Positions 9,239-17,160 are shown, numbered from the stretch's first letter. The stretch is 19,157 bases of DNA from Coriobacteriales bacterium (GCA_017515355.1 JAFWGD010000274.1:1-19157), one strand, 5' to 3'. Numbers and translations are program-made. The notes: generated by a model from the letters alone, not told the origin.

Positions 9239-10435
9239 CCTTAATTCCGCCAGCTTCTCTTCGGAATAGCCCAGAAGGCCACCATAGATCTCCGCATTAT
9301 GCTCTCCCAAAGCCGGAGAGCATTCGTACTCTATATGGTTTTCGGAAAGCCTAGGCGCAAAGCCGGGCAGCTTCACCCTGCCAAGCTCCGGATGCTCCAC
9401 CTCCACCACGATGCCTCTTTCCAGGTATTCCGGATCGTGGGCGAAATCATAGATGTCCAGAAGGGCGCCGGCGGGCACGTTGCTCTTGGCCAGAGTGTCC
9501 ATGACCTCTGTCTTCGTATGCTGCGCGCAGTAGGCAGCTATGGCCTCGTCGCACTTCTCCCTGTGTTCGAAGCGGCTATGGGGAGTCGCCATGTCGGGAT
9601 CGTCTATAAGATCCTCCCTGCCGATGATCCTGCACAGATCCTCCCAGTTGGTGCTGCCAGGATGCCTGCTGCAGTAGATATGCACGAAATCATTGGGGCC
9701 GAAGGGCTTGCAGGGATAGGTTCCCGCAGGCGCCACGTCCTCCAGCGGCATGCCGTTGCCAACACGGCGGGGAGCCTTGCCGGTGTTGTAGTAGGGTTCC
9801 CAGCCTGAACGCCCCAAGCCGATGATGAAATCCTGCATGGCTATGTCGATCCTCTGGCCGATGCCCTCCCTCTCCCTTTGCTGAATGGCAGCGATGATGC
9901 TCATGGCCAGGGTTATGCCGGTGCCGGAATCCGCTACGGAAACCCCGCTCTTCACCGGCATGTCCGGGTATCCCGTGGCGGCCACGAAGCCACCCATATG
10001 GGTTGCGATGGGATCGAACGCAGGGTAGTCCGCGTACTTGCTGGTTCTGGCGAAGCCCTTCAGGGAGGCATAGATGATCTTCGGGTTGATCTCTCGACAC
10101 GCCTCGTAGGTCAGCCCCAGCCTGTCCATGCTGCCAGGGCCCATGTTCTCCACGATCACATCGCATTTCGGCAGCAGGTCTTTGATTATCTGCAGGCCTC
10201 CGGGGGTTTTGGCATTGCAGGTAACGGACTTCTTGTTCATGTTCATGATGAGGAAGCCATAGGAATCCACGTCCGGCTTCGCTACGGTGTATCTGCCCGC
10301 TTCGCCCTTCACCGGCCGCTCGATCTTGATGACCTCCGCACCGAACCAGGCCAGGGTTTCGGTGCAGACGGTGCCGGACTCGAACTGGGTCATGTCCAGG
10401 ATCCTGTATCCTGTCAAAGGTCCTCTCGTGCTCAT
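9221..10435 (-). CDS. Family III (CaiB/BaiF) CoA-transferase
   Basis: Family III transferases move CoA between carboxylic acids through an enzyme-bound anhydride on an Asp. The protein opens with GPLTGYRILDMTQFESGT. It also has FGAEVIKIERP, KCDVIVENMGPGSMDRLGL, AFDPIATHMGGF and SVADSGTGIT. The Asp in that last motif, Asp169 in this numbering (Asp174 if the GTG start is used), matches the catalytic Asp169 of formyl-CoA transferase. I chose ATG 10435 (404 residues). A GTG at 10450 would overlap the upstream stop by 4 bp, but it lacks a visible ribosome site. It is last in a three-gene minus-strand set after two HgdB-family genes, the same combination as FldA with FldB/FldC. The likely role is to charge a hydroxy or aromatic acid with CoA for the partner enzyme. 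Arg codons are mostly AGG/AGA/CGG, unlike rnj next door. Confidence 0.93.
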   Translation of the reverse strand: MSTRGPLTGYRILDMTQFESGTVCTETLAWFGAEVIKIERPVKGEAGRYTVAKPDVDSYGFLIMNMNKKSVTCNAKTPGGLQIIKDLLPKCDVIVENMGPGSMDRLGLTYEACREINPKIIYASLKGFARTSKYADYPAFDPIATHMGGFVAATGYPDMPVKSGVSVADSGTGITLAMSIIAAIQQREREGIGQRIDIAMQDFIIGLGRSGWEPYYNTGKAPRRVGNGMPLEDVAPAGTYPCKPFGPNDFVHIYCSRHPGSTNWEDLCRIIGREDLIDDPDMATPHSRFEHREKCDEAIAAYCAQHTKTEVMDTLAKSNVPAGALLDIYDFAHDPEYLERGIVVEVEHPELGRVKLPGFAPRLSENHIEYECSPALGEHNAEIYGGLLGYSEEKLAELRSQKAI

Positions 10436-10446
10436 CTTCGCTTCTT

Positions 10447-11763
10447 TCACTCTATGATGCGGTTTTCAATGAAGTCTTCCACCAGCGCCGTCATGGACTG
10501 CGCGTTCCATTTTCTTGCATCCACCGGGTCCGCTTTGAATTCCAGTACGGGAAATCCGGCATCCTCCAGGGTCTTCTTGATGAAATAGCTGCCCTCGACG
10601 GCCTGCATGCAGTTCTCGGGAACCATGTAGACCACGCCATCGATTTTGTTCCGACGGGCCTGCTGTAGGAACCAGGAGCTGTTCCAGGGCGGCATGTGCA
10701 GGAAATCCTCCATGCCGATATACCGCGCAGCAAGGGCCCTCAGGGGATCTTCCTCCACATGGTTGCGGATGTAGGAATCCGCGCCCATGGCCAGGTACAT
10801 GCTCCACATGAACACTGCGCCGTATTTCTCCTCGAACCTCTGGTAGAAGCCGAAATCATGCCAGATGCCGCGGCCAAGCCACATCAGGCGGTACTTCTCG
10901 TTCGGCACTGCTGCCTCGCCCGCATCGGCTAGGGCCTTGATCTCCCCATACAGGCTCCGCGCATGATCGGCGGCCCATCTCGTTCCCCTCTGCCACTGGG
11001 CCTGCATCACCGCATTGATGGTGTCCACAACGGTCACCGGAACAGGCGAGCAGTCGGCGATCAGATCCCTGGTCTTCTTGTACCAGGACTCCTGCTCGTT
11101 GATCAGGTTCATGACCTCGATGAGCCCGCTCTCGTCATACTTCCGGCCGGTCTTTTCCTCGAGGAAGCGGATGAGCTCCCCGAGCTCCTCCACCGCCGCG
11201 TCAAGCCGATCGGTGTCGTAGAGGTCGTCCCAGTCGTCCTCCACCATCTCGTACCAGTTCAGGGGCGCCTTCCTGGGAACGGTGTTCTCCATCGCGTAGA
11301 ACGAAGCGCCGTGGCTCTTTGCGAACAGCTCGAATATCTTGGACTGGCAGTCGCAGGTGAGCCTGGTGATCGCGATCGTCGGGTGGGGGAGTCCTCCCCA
11401 TGGGCCCAGAGGCCTTCCGTCCGGCCCTATGGCATGGTCATCCGGATCCAGGCTCTCGGCGAATGCAGTGGCGCAGTAGCTGCACAGATCATCCCGATAG
11501 CCGGCTTCCTTCAAGAGTCCGTAGTATTTCGCAGTCATCTGCTTCGCGCCGCATATAGCCGCCCACCACTGGTTGACCACAAAGGGTATGTCCATGGCCC
11601 GGAAGATCTCCATGGGCACGTCTGCGTTCAGATAGGCGAAATCCTCGCCGGCCTCCACTCGTTTTGCCAGAGATGCGAACCACTCCTTCTGATAGGCGCT
11701 CGCGGCGGCGGTGGCCTTGAGCTTCTTCACCACGCTGGACTTGGACTGCTGCTTCTCCGCCAT
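10447..11763 (-). CDS. 2-hydroxyacyl-CoA dehydratase family protein, alpha-like (HgdB/FldB/BcrC type)
   Basis: The 438 residues match the family that includes 2-hydroxyglutaryl-CoA, phenyllactyl-CoA and hydroxyisocaproyl-CoA dehydratases and benzoyl-CoA reductase subunits. Visible hallmarks are VPMEIFRAMDIPFVV (49-63), TRLTCDCQSKIFELF (133-147), and the closing block DGVVYMVPENCMQAVEG...LEDAGFPVLEFKADPVDARKW. Candidate [4Fe-4S] ligands are Cys94 or Cys97 (LCSYC), Cys137 or Cys139 (CDC) and Cys385 (ENC). These enzymes use a ketyl radical after one-electron activation by a separate ATPase, which is not seen in this window. The gene starts 3 bp after the preceding gene and its TGA lies just ahead of the CoA-transferase. 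The substrate is unknown. Codon use is foreign: CTG, AGG and ATA are frequent and CGC is nearly absent. Confidence 0.88.
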   Translation of the reverse strand: MAEKQQSKSSVVKKLKATAAASAYQKEWFASLAKRVEAGEDFAYLNADVPMEIFRAMDIPFVVNQWWAAICGAKQMTAKYYGLLKEAGYRDDLCSYCATAFAESLDPDDHAIGPDGRPLGPWGGLPHPTIAITRLTCDCQSKIFELFAKSHGASFYAMENTVPRKAPLNWYEMVEDDWDDLYDTDRLDAAVEELGELIRFLEEKTGRKYDESGLIEVMNLINEQESWYKKTRDLIADCSPVPVTVVDTINAVMQAQWQRGTRWAADHARSLYGEIKALADAGEAAVPNEKYRLMWLGRGIWHDFGFYQRFEEKYGAVFMWSMYLAMGADSYIRNHVEEDPLRALAARYIGMEDFLHMPPWNSSWFLQQARRNKIDGVVYMVPENCMQAVEGSYFIKKTLEDAGFPVLEFKADPVDARKWNAQSMTALVEDFIENRIIE

Positions 11764-11766
11764 CGC

Positions 11767-12933
11767 CTACGCCCCCTCTCCCGCTATCAGCTTTCGCAAG
11801 TCGGAGGAGAAGGCCTGCTGCTCCTCTTCCGTCTTCGGCCAGTGCATCTTGGCGAAATGCGCCGTGGCGATCCCCCTGCCTTCAAGGCTTTCCCTCTGGG
11901 AAGGATAGTCCCAGCTGGCAGCCTCCTCGTAGATATGGAAGTAGAACAGCACGCTATCGGCCTTCGCCTTATCCACCTCTCGGTTCAGGGCATCCACCCT
12001 CTGGCTCACAAACGCCTTCTTGCTCGAGAACTCCCGCAGCATGTATCGATCCACAAGGGCGCGCGTGGAGGGCATCTCCAGGTTATAATCCCGGTCGAAA
12101 TAGCGGTCGCCCCAGTCGGTATCCTCTCCGACGACGATTCCCCCGGTTTCCTCCACCTCCTCATAGAGAGCGGTGTCCGTCTGTACGCTTCCGGTGTAGA
12201 AGATCCGTCTTCCGTGGACCTGCGGCCAAGAAGGAAGCTCGGCGAGAAGCTCTTCAAGCACCTTGTTGTACTCTTCGCGATCCATGTAGAAGCCGCTTCC
12301 GCAGACAACCAGCATTTCCGCGCCAGTCAGCTGCACCTTCTGCGCGGTCCGGAACGAGTCCACCTGCCTCAGAAGGCTTCTGGTCCTATTGCACAGCACA
12401 GCCGCTTTCCGAATATCCTCTTCGGCGATCCTTCTGCCCGCGAGTTCCTCCAGCTCTTCCTTGAAAAGCGACACGACCAGGCAGTTTCTCTCCTGGTGCA
12501 TCCTCTTCCTGGTGAACAGCCAATCGATGAAATATACCGGCGGGAACGCAACGTCCGTTTCCACCCTCTTCATCTCCCGAAGATACAGGTAGGTTCGGAC
12601 CAGCACGTCCGTGCTGTTGGATACGACCACTGCGTCGCAGAAGTCGTTCAAAGAGCCGTCCACGATTCTCTGGAACTGCGCCCGCACCAGCGGGTCGAAG
12701 GCGTACTCCAGGTATTTGTCCGCCATCTCCATGTTCCCGCCTGGCAAGGCGTAGATCGGATACGGCATCATCCCTGCCGCGCATAGGAGCTCTTCCGGCA
12801 CATCGCAGCCAAGGGTGGCAATCACCCTTTTTCCAGCAGCCTTCGCAGCCTTCGCCGCTTCCTCTCGATGCGTGTAGGCGTACGCAAGCTTTGCAAAGGC
12901 GCTGCTCTTGGCCGCACACTCTCTGAACGCCAT
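11767..12933 (-). CDS. 2-hydroxyacyl-CoA dehydratase family protein, beta-like, with missing cluster cysteines
   Basis: The 388 residues belong to the same family as the next gene. Family features are LGCDVPEELLCAAGMMPYPI (41-60), DAVVVSNSTDVLVRTY (100-115), GRRIFYTGS, GGIVVGEDTDWGDRYFD, and a C-terminal block ending in ESLEGRGIATAHFAK. Normal beta subunits bind [4Fe-4S] with three cysteines. Cys43 is present. The expected Cys-Asp is replaced by Thr-Asp in NSTD (106-109), and the C-terminal cysteine position reads YEEAASWD with no Cys. It may be a structural or substrate-binding partner, or use other ligands. The ATG at 12933 has GGAGAGGG just upstream. It is first in the set, after a candidate promoter. 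Arg codons are almost all AGG, AGA, CGG or CGA. The family is sure and the function is unknown. Confidence 0.85.
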   Translation of the reverse strand: MAFRECAAKSSAFAKLAYAYTHREEAAKAAKAAGKRVIATLGCDVPEELLCAAGMMPYPIYALPGGNMEMADKYLEYAFDPLVRAQFQRIVDGSLNDFCDAVVVSNSTDVLVRTYLYLREMKRVETDVAFPPVYFIDWLFTRKRMHQERNCLVVSLFKEELEELAGRRIAEEDIRKAAVLCNRTRSLLRQVDSFRTAQKVQLTGAEMLVVCGSGFYMDREEYNKVLEELLAELPSWPQVHGRRIFYTGSVQTDTALYEEVEETGGIVVGEDTDWGDRYFDRDYNLEMPSTRALVDRYMLREFSSKKAFVSQRVDALNREVDKAKADSVLFYFHIYEEAASWDYPSQRESLEGRGIATAHFAKMHWPKTEEEQQAFSSDLRKLIAGEGA

Positions 12934-12963
12934 TGCCCTCTCCCTGCATGCAATCGTTTGACA

Positions 12964-12998
12964 ATTACAATTACAAGCCTCATCGCCATTACATGCAA
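12964..12998 (-). promoter_or_regulatory. Candidate promoter of the CoA-transferase/dehydratase module
   Basis: On the minus strand, TTGCAT (12993-12998) and TGTAAT (12970-12975) are separated by 17 bp. A second TGTAAT follows at 12964-12969 as part of the AT-rich tandem repeat 12961-12976 (ACAATTACAATTACAA on the plus strand). The position, 30-40 bp ahead of the beta-like gene, fits a promoter. The rest of 12934-13029 shows nothing else. A perfect plus-strand TTGACA at 12958-12963 has no matching -10. Confidence 0.5.
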
Positions 12999-13029
12999 GC
13001 CTTTGGTTGCGGCGCGTTTGCGCTATACG

Positions 13030-13821
13030 CTAGAGAATCTCGTTTAGCGCGAGGTAGAGGCCCATCGAGAAGAGGAAGATCGCGAAGATGATTCGCAGGG
13101 TGTGCTCGGGGATCTTGGTGACCAAGCGCGACCCGATCTGAGCTCCGATGATGCTTCCGGCCGCGATGGCCAGGCCATAGAGGTAGCTGATGTGCCCGAG
13201 GATTCCATGTGAGATCGCTCCTGGAATCGCAATCAGAAAGATCGACATCAGCGTGGTGCCCGATGCGTCCTTGAGGGACATCTTGAAGATCCACATAAGC
13301 ACGGGAGTGATGATGAACCCTCCGCCGAGACCGACGAAGCCCGAGGCGAATCCGCCTATAGCGCCGACGGCGATGGCCTTGGCTGCATTTGCCTTGGTCA
13401 TCTTGAGGTCGTCGAGTGAGACGGTCTCGATCTTCTTCTTGCCCTTGTCTGCGAGGATGGTCTTGACGAGCATTCTGACACCCGTGTAGACGATGATCGC
13501 TCCCGTCACGACCATGACGACGGACCCTCCCACCTGCTCGGATAGCCAGCTCCCGACAGGGGTGAGGATCATTCCTCCTATGCCCACGCAGGCTCCTACG
13601 CCGATGCTGACCGTCTTGCTGCGTAGGCGTCCGATGATTCCCGAGCCTGAGGTGAAGAGGATGGTGAAGAGCGAGGTGCCCGCGGCGACGAGACCGGGAA
13701 AGCCGAAGCCGATGCGCATCAGCGGGATGACGAGGATGCCTCCGCCGATGCCGAAGATGCCGGCAAGGATGCCGACGACGATACCGCAGAGGCCCGCTAT
13801 GAGGAGGGGGAGCCAGGACAT
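13030..13821 (-). CDS. TauE/SafE family membrane transporter
   Basis: The 263 residues form a very hydrophobic protein with about eight membrane segments in two homologous halves. Each half has the family glycine signature, AGIFGIGGGILVIPL (20-34) and SGFVGLGGGFIITPVL (160-175). A short charged loop (about 125-147, KGKKK...DDLK) links the halves. Characterised members export or take up sulfite, sulfoacetate or related organosulfur anions. The substrate here is not known. It begins 3 bp after the mobB stop, so the two are probably co-transcribed. Codon use is host-like (CTC, GTC, CGC), unlike the module downstream of it. Confidence 0.92.
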   Translation of the reverse strand: MSWLPLLIAGLCGIVVGILAGIFGIGGGILVIPLMRIGFGFPGLVAAGTSLFTILFTSGSGIIGRLRSKTVSIGVGACVGIGGMILTPVGSWLSEQVGGSVVMVVTGAIIVYTGVRMLVKTILADKGKKKIETVSLDDLKMTKANAAKAIAVGAIGGFASGFVGLGGGFIITPVLMWIFKMSLKDASGTTLMSIFLIAIPGAISHGILGHISYLYGLAIAAGSIIGAQIGSRLVTKIPEHTLRIIFAIFLFSMGLYLALNEIL

Positions 13822-13824
13822 GCG

Positions 13825-14400
13825 CTAGATGCTCTCAGTGCCGGGGCGAATCAGGCCGCAGGAGCTCTCGATGAAGTCGCAGATGCCGGCGCAGTCGTCG
13901 AAGGGGAAGCTCGCCTTGCCGAGCTCGTCGGCGCGAGTCGCAACTCTCTCGATATCGGTGACGGCGCCCAGCGCGCTCTCGCTCTCGAGCAGCTCGGGAT
14001 GCGCGGCGCGCTCGAGGTCCTTCTCGTTGCCGCTGCGGTAGAGGGCGAGCGCGCGCAACCCGGCGTGCTTGAAGCCCTCGACGACGATGATGTCGACATC
14101 GGTCATCGTCGCGATGAGCTCGGGAAGCTCCGCAGGAACCGATGTCTGCCTGATCGAGGCGACCTTGTCAGGCGAAGCGATGACGGTGTGAACGCTTCCA
14201 GCTTGCGTGTGGCGCCAGGAGTCCTTGCCGGGAATGTCGATGTCGAAACCCCTGTGCCCGTGGTGCTTGATCGAGCCGACGCGATATCCGCGGGCGGCCA
14301 GCTCGGCGATGACCTTGACGACGAGCGTGGTCTTGCCCGAATTGCTATGGCCTATGAAGGCGAATGCGGGGGTGGTGTCTGCGCTGGCGCTCTGATCCAT
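13825..14400 (-). CDS. mobB: Molybdopterin-guanine dinucleotide biosynthesis protein MobB
   Basis: MobB is a GTP-binding P-loop protein that assists MobA in making the guanine dinucleotide form of the molybdenum cofactor. The 191 residues show the P-loop FIGHSNSGKTT (Lys23), GYRVGSIKHHGHRGFDID, DSWRHTQAGSV, and VDIIVVEGFKHAGLRALALYR, which together are diagnostic of MobB. I chose ATG 14400, which has GAAAGG upstream. The longer TTG start at 14439 would lie on a perfect TATAAT -10 box. A MobB gene implies molybdoenzymes elsewhere in the genome. A TauE/SafE gene follows directly. Confidence 0.93.
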   Translation of the reverse strand: MDQSASADTTPAFAFIGHSNSGKTTLVVKVIAELAARGYRVGSIKHHGHRGFDIDIPGKDSWRHTQAGSVHTVIASPDKVASIRQTSVPAELPELIATMTDVDIIVVEGFKHAGLRALALYRSGNEKDLERAAHPELLESESALGAVTDIERVATRADELGKASFPFDDCAGICDFIESSCGLIRPGTESI

Positions 14401-14438
14401 ATCGGGCCTTTCGCTCAGAGGTTTGATCGTCGTGGACA

Positions 14439-14444
14439 ATTATA
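14439..14444 (-). promoter_or_regulatory. -10 box of the mobB promoter
   Basis: TATAAT reads on the minus strand about 39 bp upstream of the chosen mobB ATG. The -35 is weak: ACTTGC at 16 bp or TTGCCA at 14 bp. A transcript starting near 14432 would give a leader of about 30 nt. Confidence 0.5.
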
Positions 14445-14572
14445 CATTCGCGCGCATATGGCAAGTCCCACAAGACAAGCGAAGGGCCGCATCTCAGGTA
14501 GCAATGAGGATGCAAATCTGCAACGTTTTCCCTGAAATCCGCACCATTCGCCTGCAATGGGGGCAGAAGGGT

Positions 14573-14600
14573 TTGCAAAAGCACTTTAGTGTGCTAAAGT
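14573..14600 (+). promoter_or_regulatory. Candidate promoter of the amino acid ABC transporter
   Basis: TTGCAA (14573-14578) and TAAAGT (14595-14600) are 16 bp apart. The -10 lies within the first palindromic operator, so a protein bound there would block transcription. Between the mobB promoter and here (14445-14572) I see no gene or clear element. Confidence 0.4.
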
Positions 14601-14626
14601 GAATAACACTTTAGCGCAGTAAAGCG
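14582..14626. promoter_or_regulatory. Twin palindromic operators upstream of the ABC transporter
   Basis: Operator 1 is a perfect repeat, CACTTTAG-TGTG-CTAAAGTG (14582-14601). Operator 2 is CACTTTAG-CGCA-GTAAAGCG (14607-14626), matching in 6 of 8 arm positions. Both share the core CTTTA-N6-TAAAG, and their centres are 25 bp apart. They sit between the candidate -35 and the ribosome site. This is a typical arrangement for a dimeric repressor with two tandem sites. The regulator is not encoded in the window. Confidence 0.7.
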
Positions 14627-14659
14627 ATACGCAACGAACAGCAAATGGGAGGTTTTGGA

Positions 14660-15481
14660 ATGAAAAAGTTTCTAGCAATGATAACGGCCGCGTGCCTGCT
14701 CTGCGTCGACGCATTCGCGCTCACCGCATGTGGCGGCAACGAAAAGGCCGATCTCGGCAACGTCGATTTCGTCGTCGGATTCGATGCGGGGTATCCGCCA
14801 TTCGGATACATGGCCGACGATGGAAGCTACACCGGCTTCGACCTCGAGCTCGCACAGGAAGTCTGCAACCGCAATGGTTGGACCTACTCCGCCACCCCGA
14901 TCGACTGGGATGCCAAGGATGCCCAGCTCGAGTCCGGTGCGATCCTCTGCATCTGGAATGGCTTCACCTATGAGCAGCGCGAGGATCAATACACCTGGTC
15001 CAAGCCCTACTATCGCAACGCCCAGGTCATCGTCGTGAAGAAGGATAGCGACATCAAGGGCGTCGCAGACCTCGAGGGCAAGGTCGTAATGACCCAGAAG
15101 GGCTCCGCAGCAGCTGCTCTTCTCGCTGAGGACGGAGACTGCGCGGACACTGCCAAGACCTTCAAGAGCCTTGAGCAGATCGGCGACTACAACAGCGCAT
15201 TCATGAACCTCGACTCCGGCGCTGTCGACGCCGTTATTTGCGACCTCTCGATCGCTGCATATCAGACGGCCACCTCCGACCAGTACGTCATGCTCGAGGA
15301 GGCTCTCAACAGCGAGTCCTACGCAGTCGGATTCCTCCTTGACGGCGAGAACTCGCAGGCTCTTGCAGACACCGTCACCGCAACCCTGCTGGATATGTAC
15401 AAGGACGGCACCATCGAGAAGCTCTGCCAGAAGTATGCTGACCAGGGCGTCGACATGGCCAACTGGATCCTCACCGAGTAA
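14660..15481 (+). CDS. Amino acid ABC transporter, substrate-binding lipoprotein (family 3)
   Basis: The 273 residues have a lipoprotein signal peptide with lipobox LTAC (Cys24), so the mature protein is tethered outside the membrane. The family 3 binding domain shows VGFDAGYPPFGYM, YTGFDLELAQEVCNRNGW, NGFTYEQREDQYTWSKPYY, IKGVADLEGKVVMTQKGSAA and a C-terminal block with DGTIEKLCQKY. Such proteins bind polar amino acids such as glutamine, cystine or arginine; the exact ligand cannot be read here. ATG 14660 follows GGGAGG at 7 nt and gives the signal peptide MKKFLAMITAACLLC. An in-frame ATG at 14645 is less likely. Asp17 in the hydrophobic core of the signal is odd. The permease and ATPase genes follow. 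Confidence 0.94.
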   Translation: MKKFLAMITAACLLCVDAFALTACGGNEKADLGNVDFVVGFDAGYPPFGYMADDGSYTGFDLELAQEVCNRNGWTYSATPIDWDAKDAQLESGAILCIWNGFTYEQREDQYTWSKPYYRNAQVIVVKKDSDIKGVADLEGKVVMTQKGSAAAALLAEDGDCADTAKTFKSLEQIGDYNSAFMNLDSGAVDAVICDLSIAAYQTATSDQYVMLEEALNSESYAVGFLLDGENSQALADTVTATLLDMYKDGTIEKLCQKYADQGVDMANWILTE

Positions 15482-15508
15482 TAGGCAACGGCACATAGCT
15501 CTATCATC

Positions 15509-15553
15509 GCGAAAGTGGGCGACATGCTGCCGTCCACTTTCGCTGCCATTTTT
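15509..15553 (+). terminator. Attenuator-like terminator between binding protein and permease genes
   Basis: A perfect 10-bp stem, GCGAAAGTGG (15509-15518) and CCACTTTCGC (15534-15543), encloses a 15-nt loop. TTTTT follows at 15549-15553. It lies 28 nt after the binding-protein stop and within one operon. It probably gives partial termination, so that more lipoprotein than permease is made. The T-run starts 5 nt from the stem, so strength is uncertain. Confidence 0.65.
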
Positions 15554-15557
15554 CGAG

Positions 15558-15577
15558 GCGGGGCGCGCTTGCCCCGC
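15558..15577 (+). other. Second GC-rich hairpin ahead of the permease gene
   Basis: GCGGGGC and GCCCCGC flank a 6-nt loop and lie right after the attenuator. There is no T-tract. It is a likely barrier to 3' exonucleases or a transcript stabiliser. The remainder of the gap 15482-15618 holds only the permease ribosome site. Confidence 0.4.
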
Positions 15578-15618
15578 GGGCGCCATGAAGGCGCTCGGAT
15601 CTGCCTAAGGAGAAGAAC

Positions 15619-16320
15619 GTGTTTTCGTTTCTTGACGGCATAATCATCGGCTCGGGCGTGCACGCGATGCCCCTCTCGACCATCCTCAGCACGATGTTCG
15701 GCGGCTTGGGGATGGCCGGTCTCATCTTCATCGTCGCGCTGGCAGGCTCGCTGCCGCTCGGCGTGCTCGTGGCGCTGTGCAGGATGAGCAAGAACCGCGT
15801 CCTGTCGTTCCTCGCCAAGATCTACATCTCGTTCCTTCGCGGAACGCCGCTGATTCTCCAGCTGATGTTCATCTACTTCGCGCCTTACTACATCTTCGGC
15901 TTGAAGCTGAGCCTGACGTGGAGGATGGGGGCGTGCTTCATCGGCTTCATCCTCAACTACGCCGCCTATTTCGCCGAGATCTATCGCGCCGGCATCCAGT
16001 CGATCCCGCTGGGCCAGTACGAGGCTGCCAGCGTGCTGGGTTATTCGCGCTCGCAAACCTTCACCAAGATCGTGTTCCCGCAGGTGATCAAGCGAATCGC
16101 ACCTGCGATGGGCAACGAGGTCATCACGCTGATCAAGGACACGTCGCTCGCGTTCGTCCTCTCCATCGCTGAGATGTTCACTATGGCGGAGACGCTTGCC
16201 GCAGCCATGGTCAGCATGGTTCCGTACGTGCTCGCCGCCGCGCTCTACTGGTTCTTCACGCTTCTCGTCGAGTTCGCACTCGGCAAGTTCGAGAAGAAGC
16301 TCTCCTACTACCACGACTAG
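15619..16320 (+). CDS. Amino acid ABC transporter permease (HisM/GlnP type)
   Basis: The 233 residues have about five membrane segments (for example 30-54 and 78-98). The permease-ATPase contact loop is EAASVLGYSRSQTFTKIVFP (from Glu135), the usual EAA motif of polar amino acid permeases. SFLRGTPLILQLMFIYF is also typical of this family. It forms the transmembrane channel, probably as a homodimer, since only one permease gene is present. The start is GTG at 15619 with AAGGAG at 15607-15612. The ATPase gene begins 10 bp after its stop codon. Confidence 0.94.
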   Translation: MFSFLDGIIIGSGVHAMPLSTILSTMFGGLGMAGLIFIVALAGSLPLGVLVALCRMSKNRVLSFLAKIYISFLRGTPLILQLMFIYFAPYYIFGLKLSLTWRMGACFIGFILNYAAYFAEIYRAGIQSIPLGQYEAASVLGYSRSQTFTKIVFPQVIKRIAPAMGNEVITLIKDTSLAFVLSIAEMFTMAETLAAAMVSMVPYVLAAALYWFFTLLVEFALGKFEKKLSYYHD

Positions 16321-16330
16321 AGGTTCGCAC

Positions 16331-17101
<771 letters not shown>

Positions 17102-17160
17102 CAAACGGACAGGCAGATGCCGCACAGCAAGGCAAAAGCGCGCCGTCTGTGATTTGTCAC

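Noticed and set aside
10963..12786. 607-codon plus-strand frame opposite the two HgdB-family genes
   Set aside because: It covers parts of two real genes and their junction, with His/Leu/Arg-rich sequence and no known motif. It is an antisense artefact.
12958..12963. Perfect plus-strand TTGACA
   Set aside because: No -10 hexamer lies 15-19 bp downstream, and no plus-strand gene follows.
9221..14400. A single operon from mobB through the CoA-transferase
   Set aside because: A 96-bp gap holding a candidate promoter and a sharp codon-usage change separate tauE from the module, so two units are more likely.
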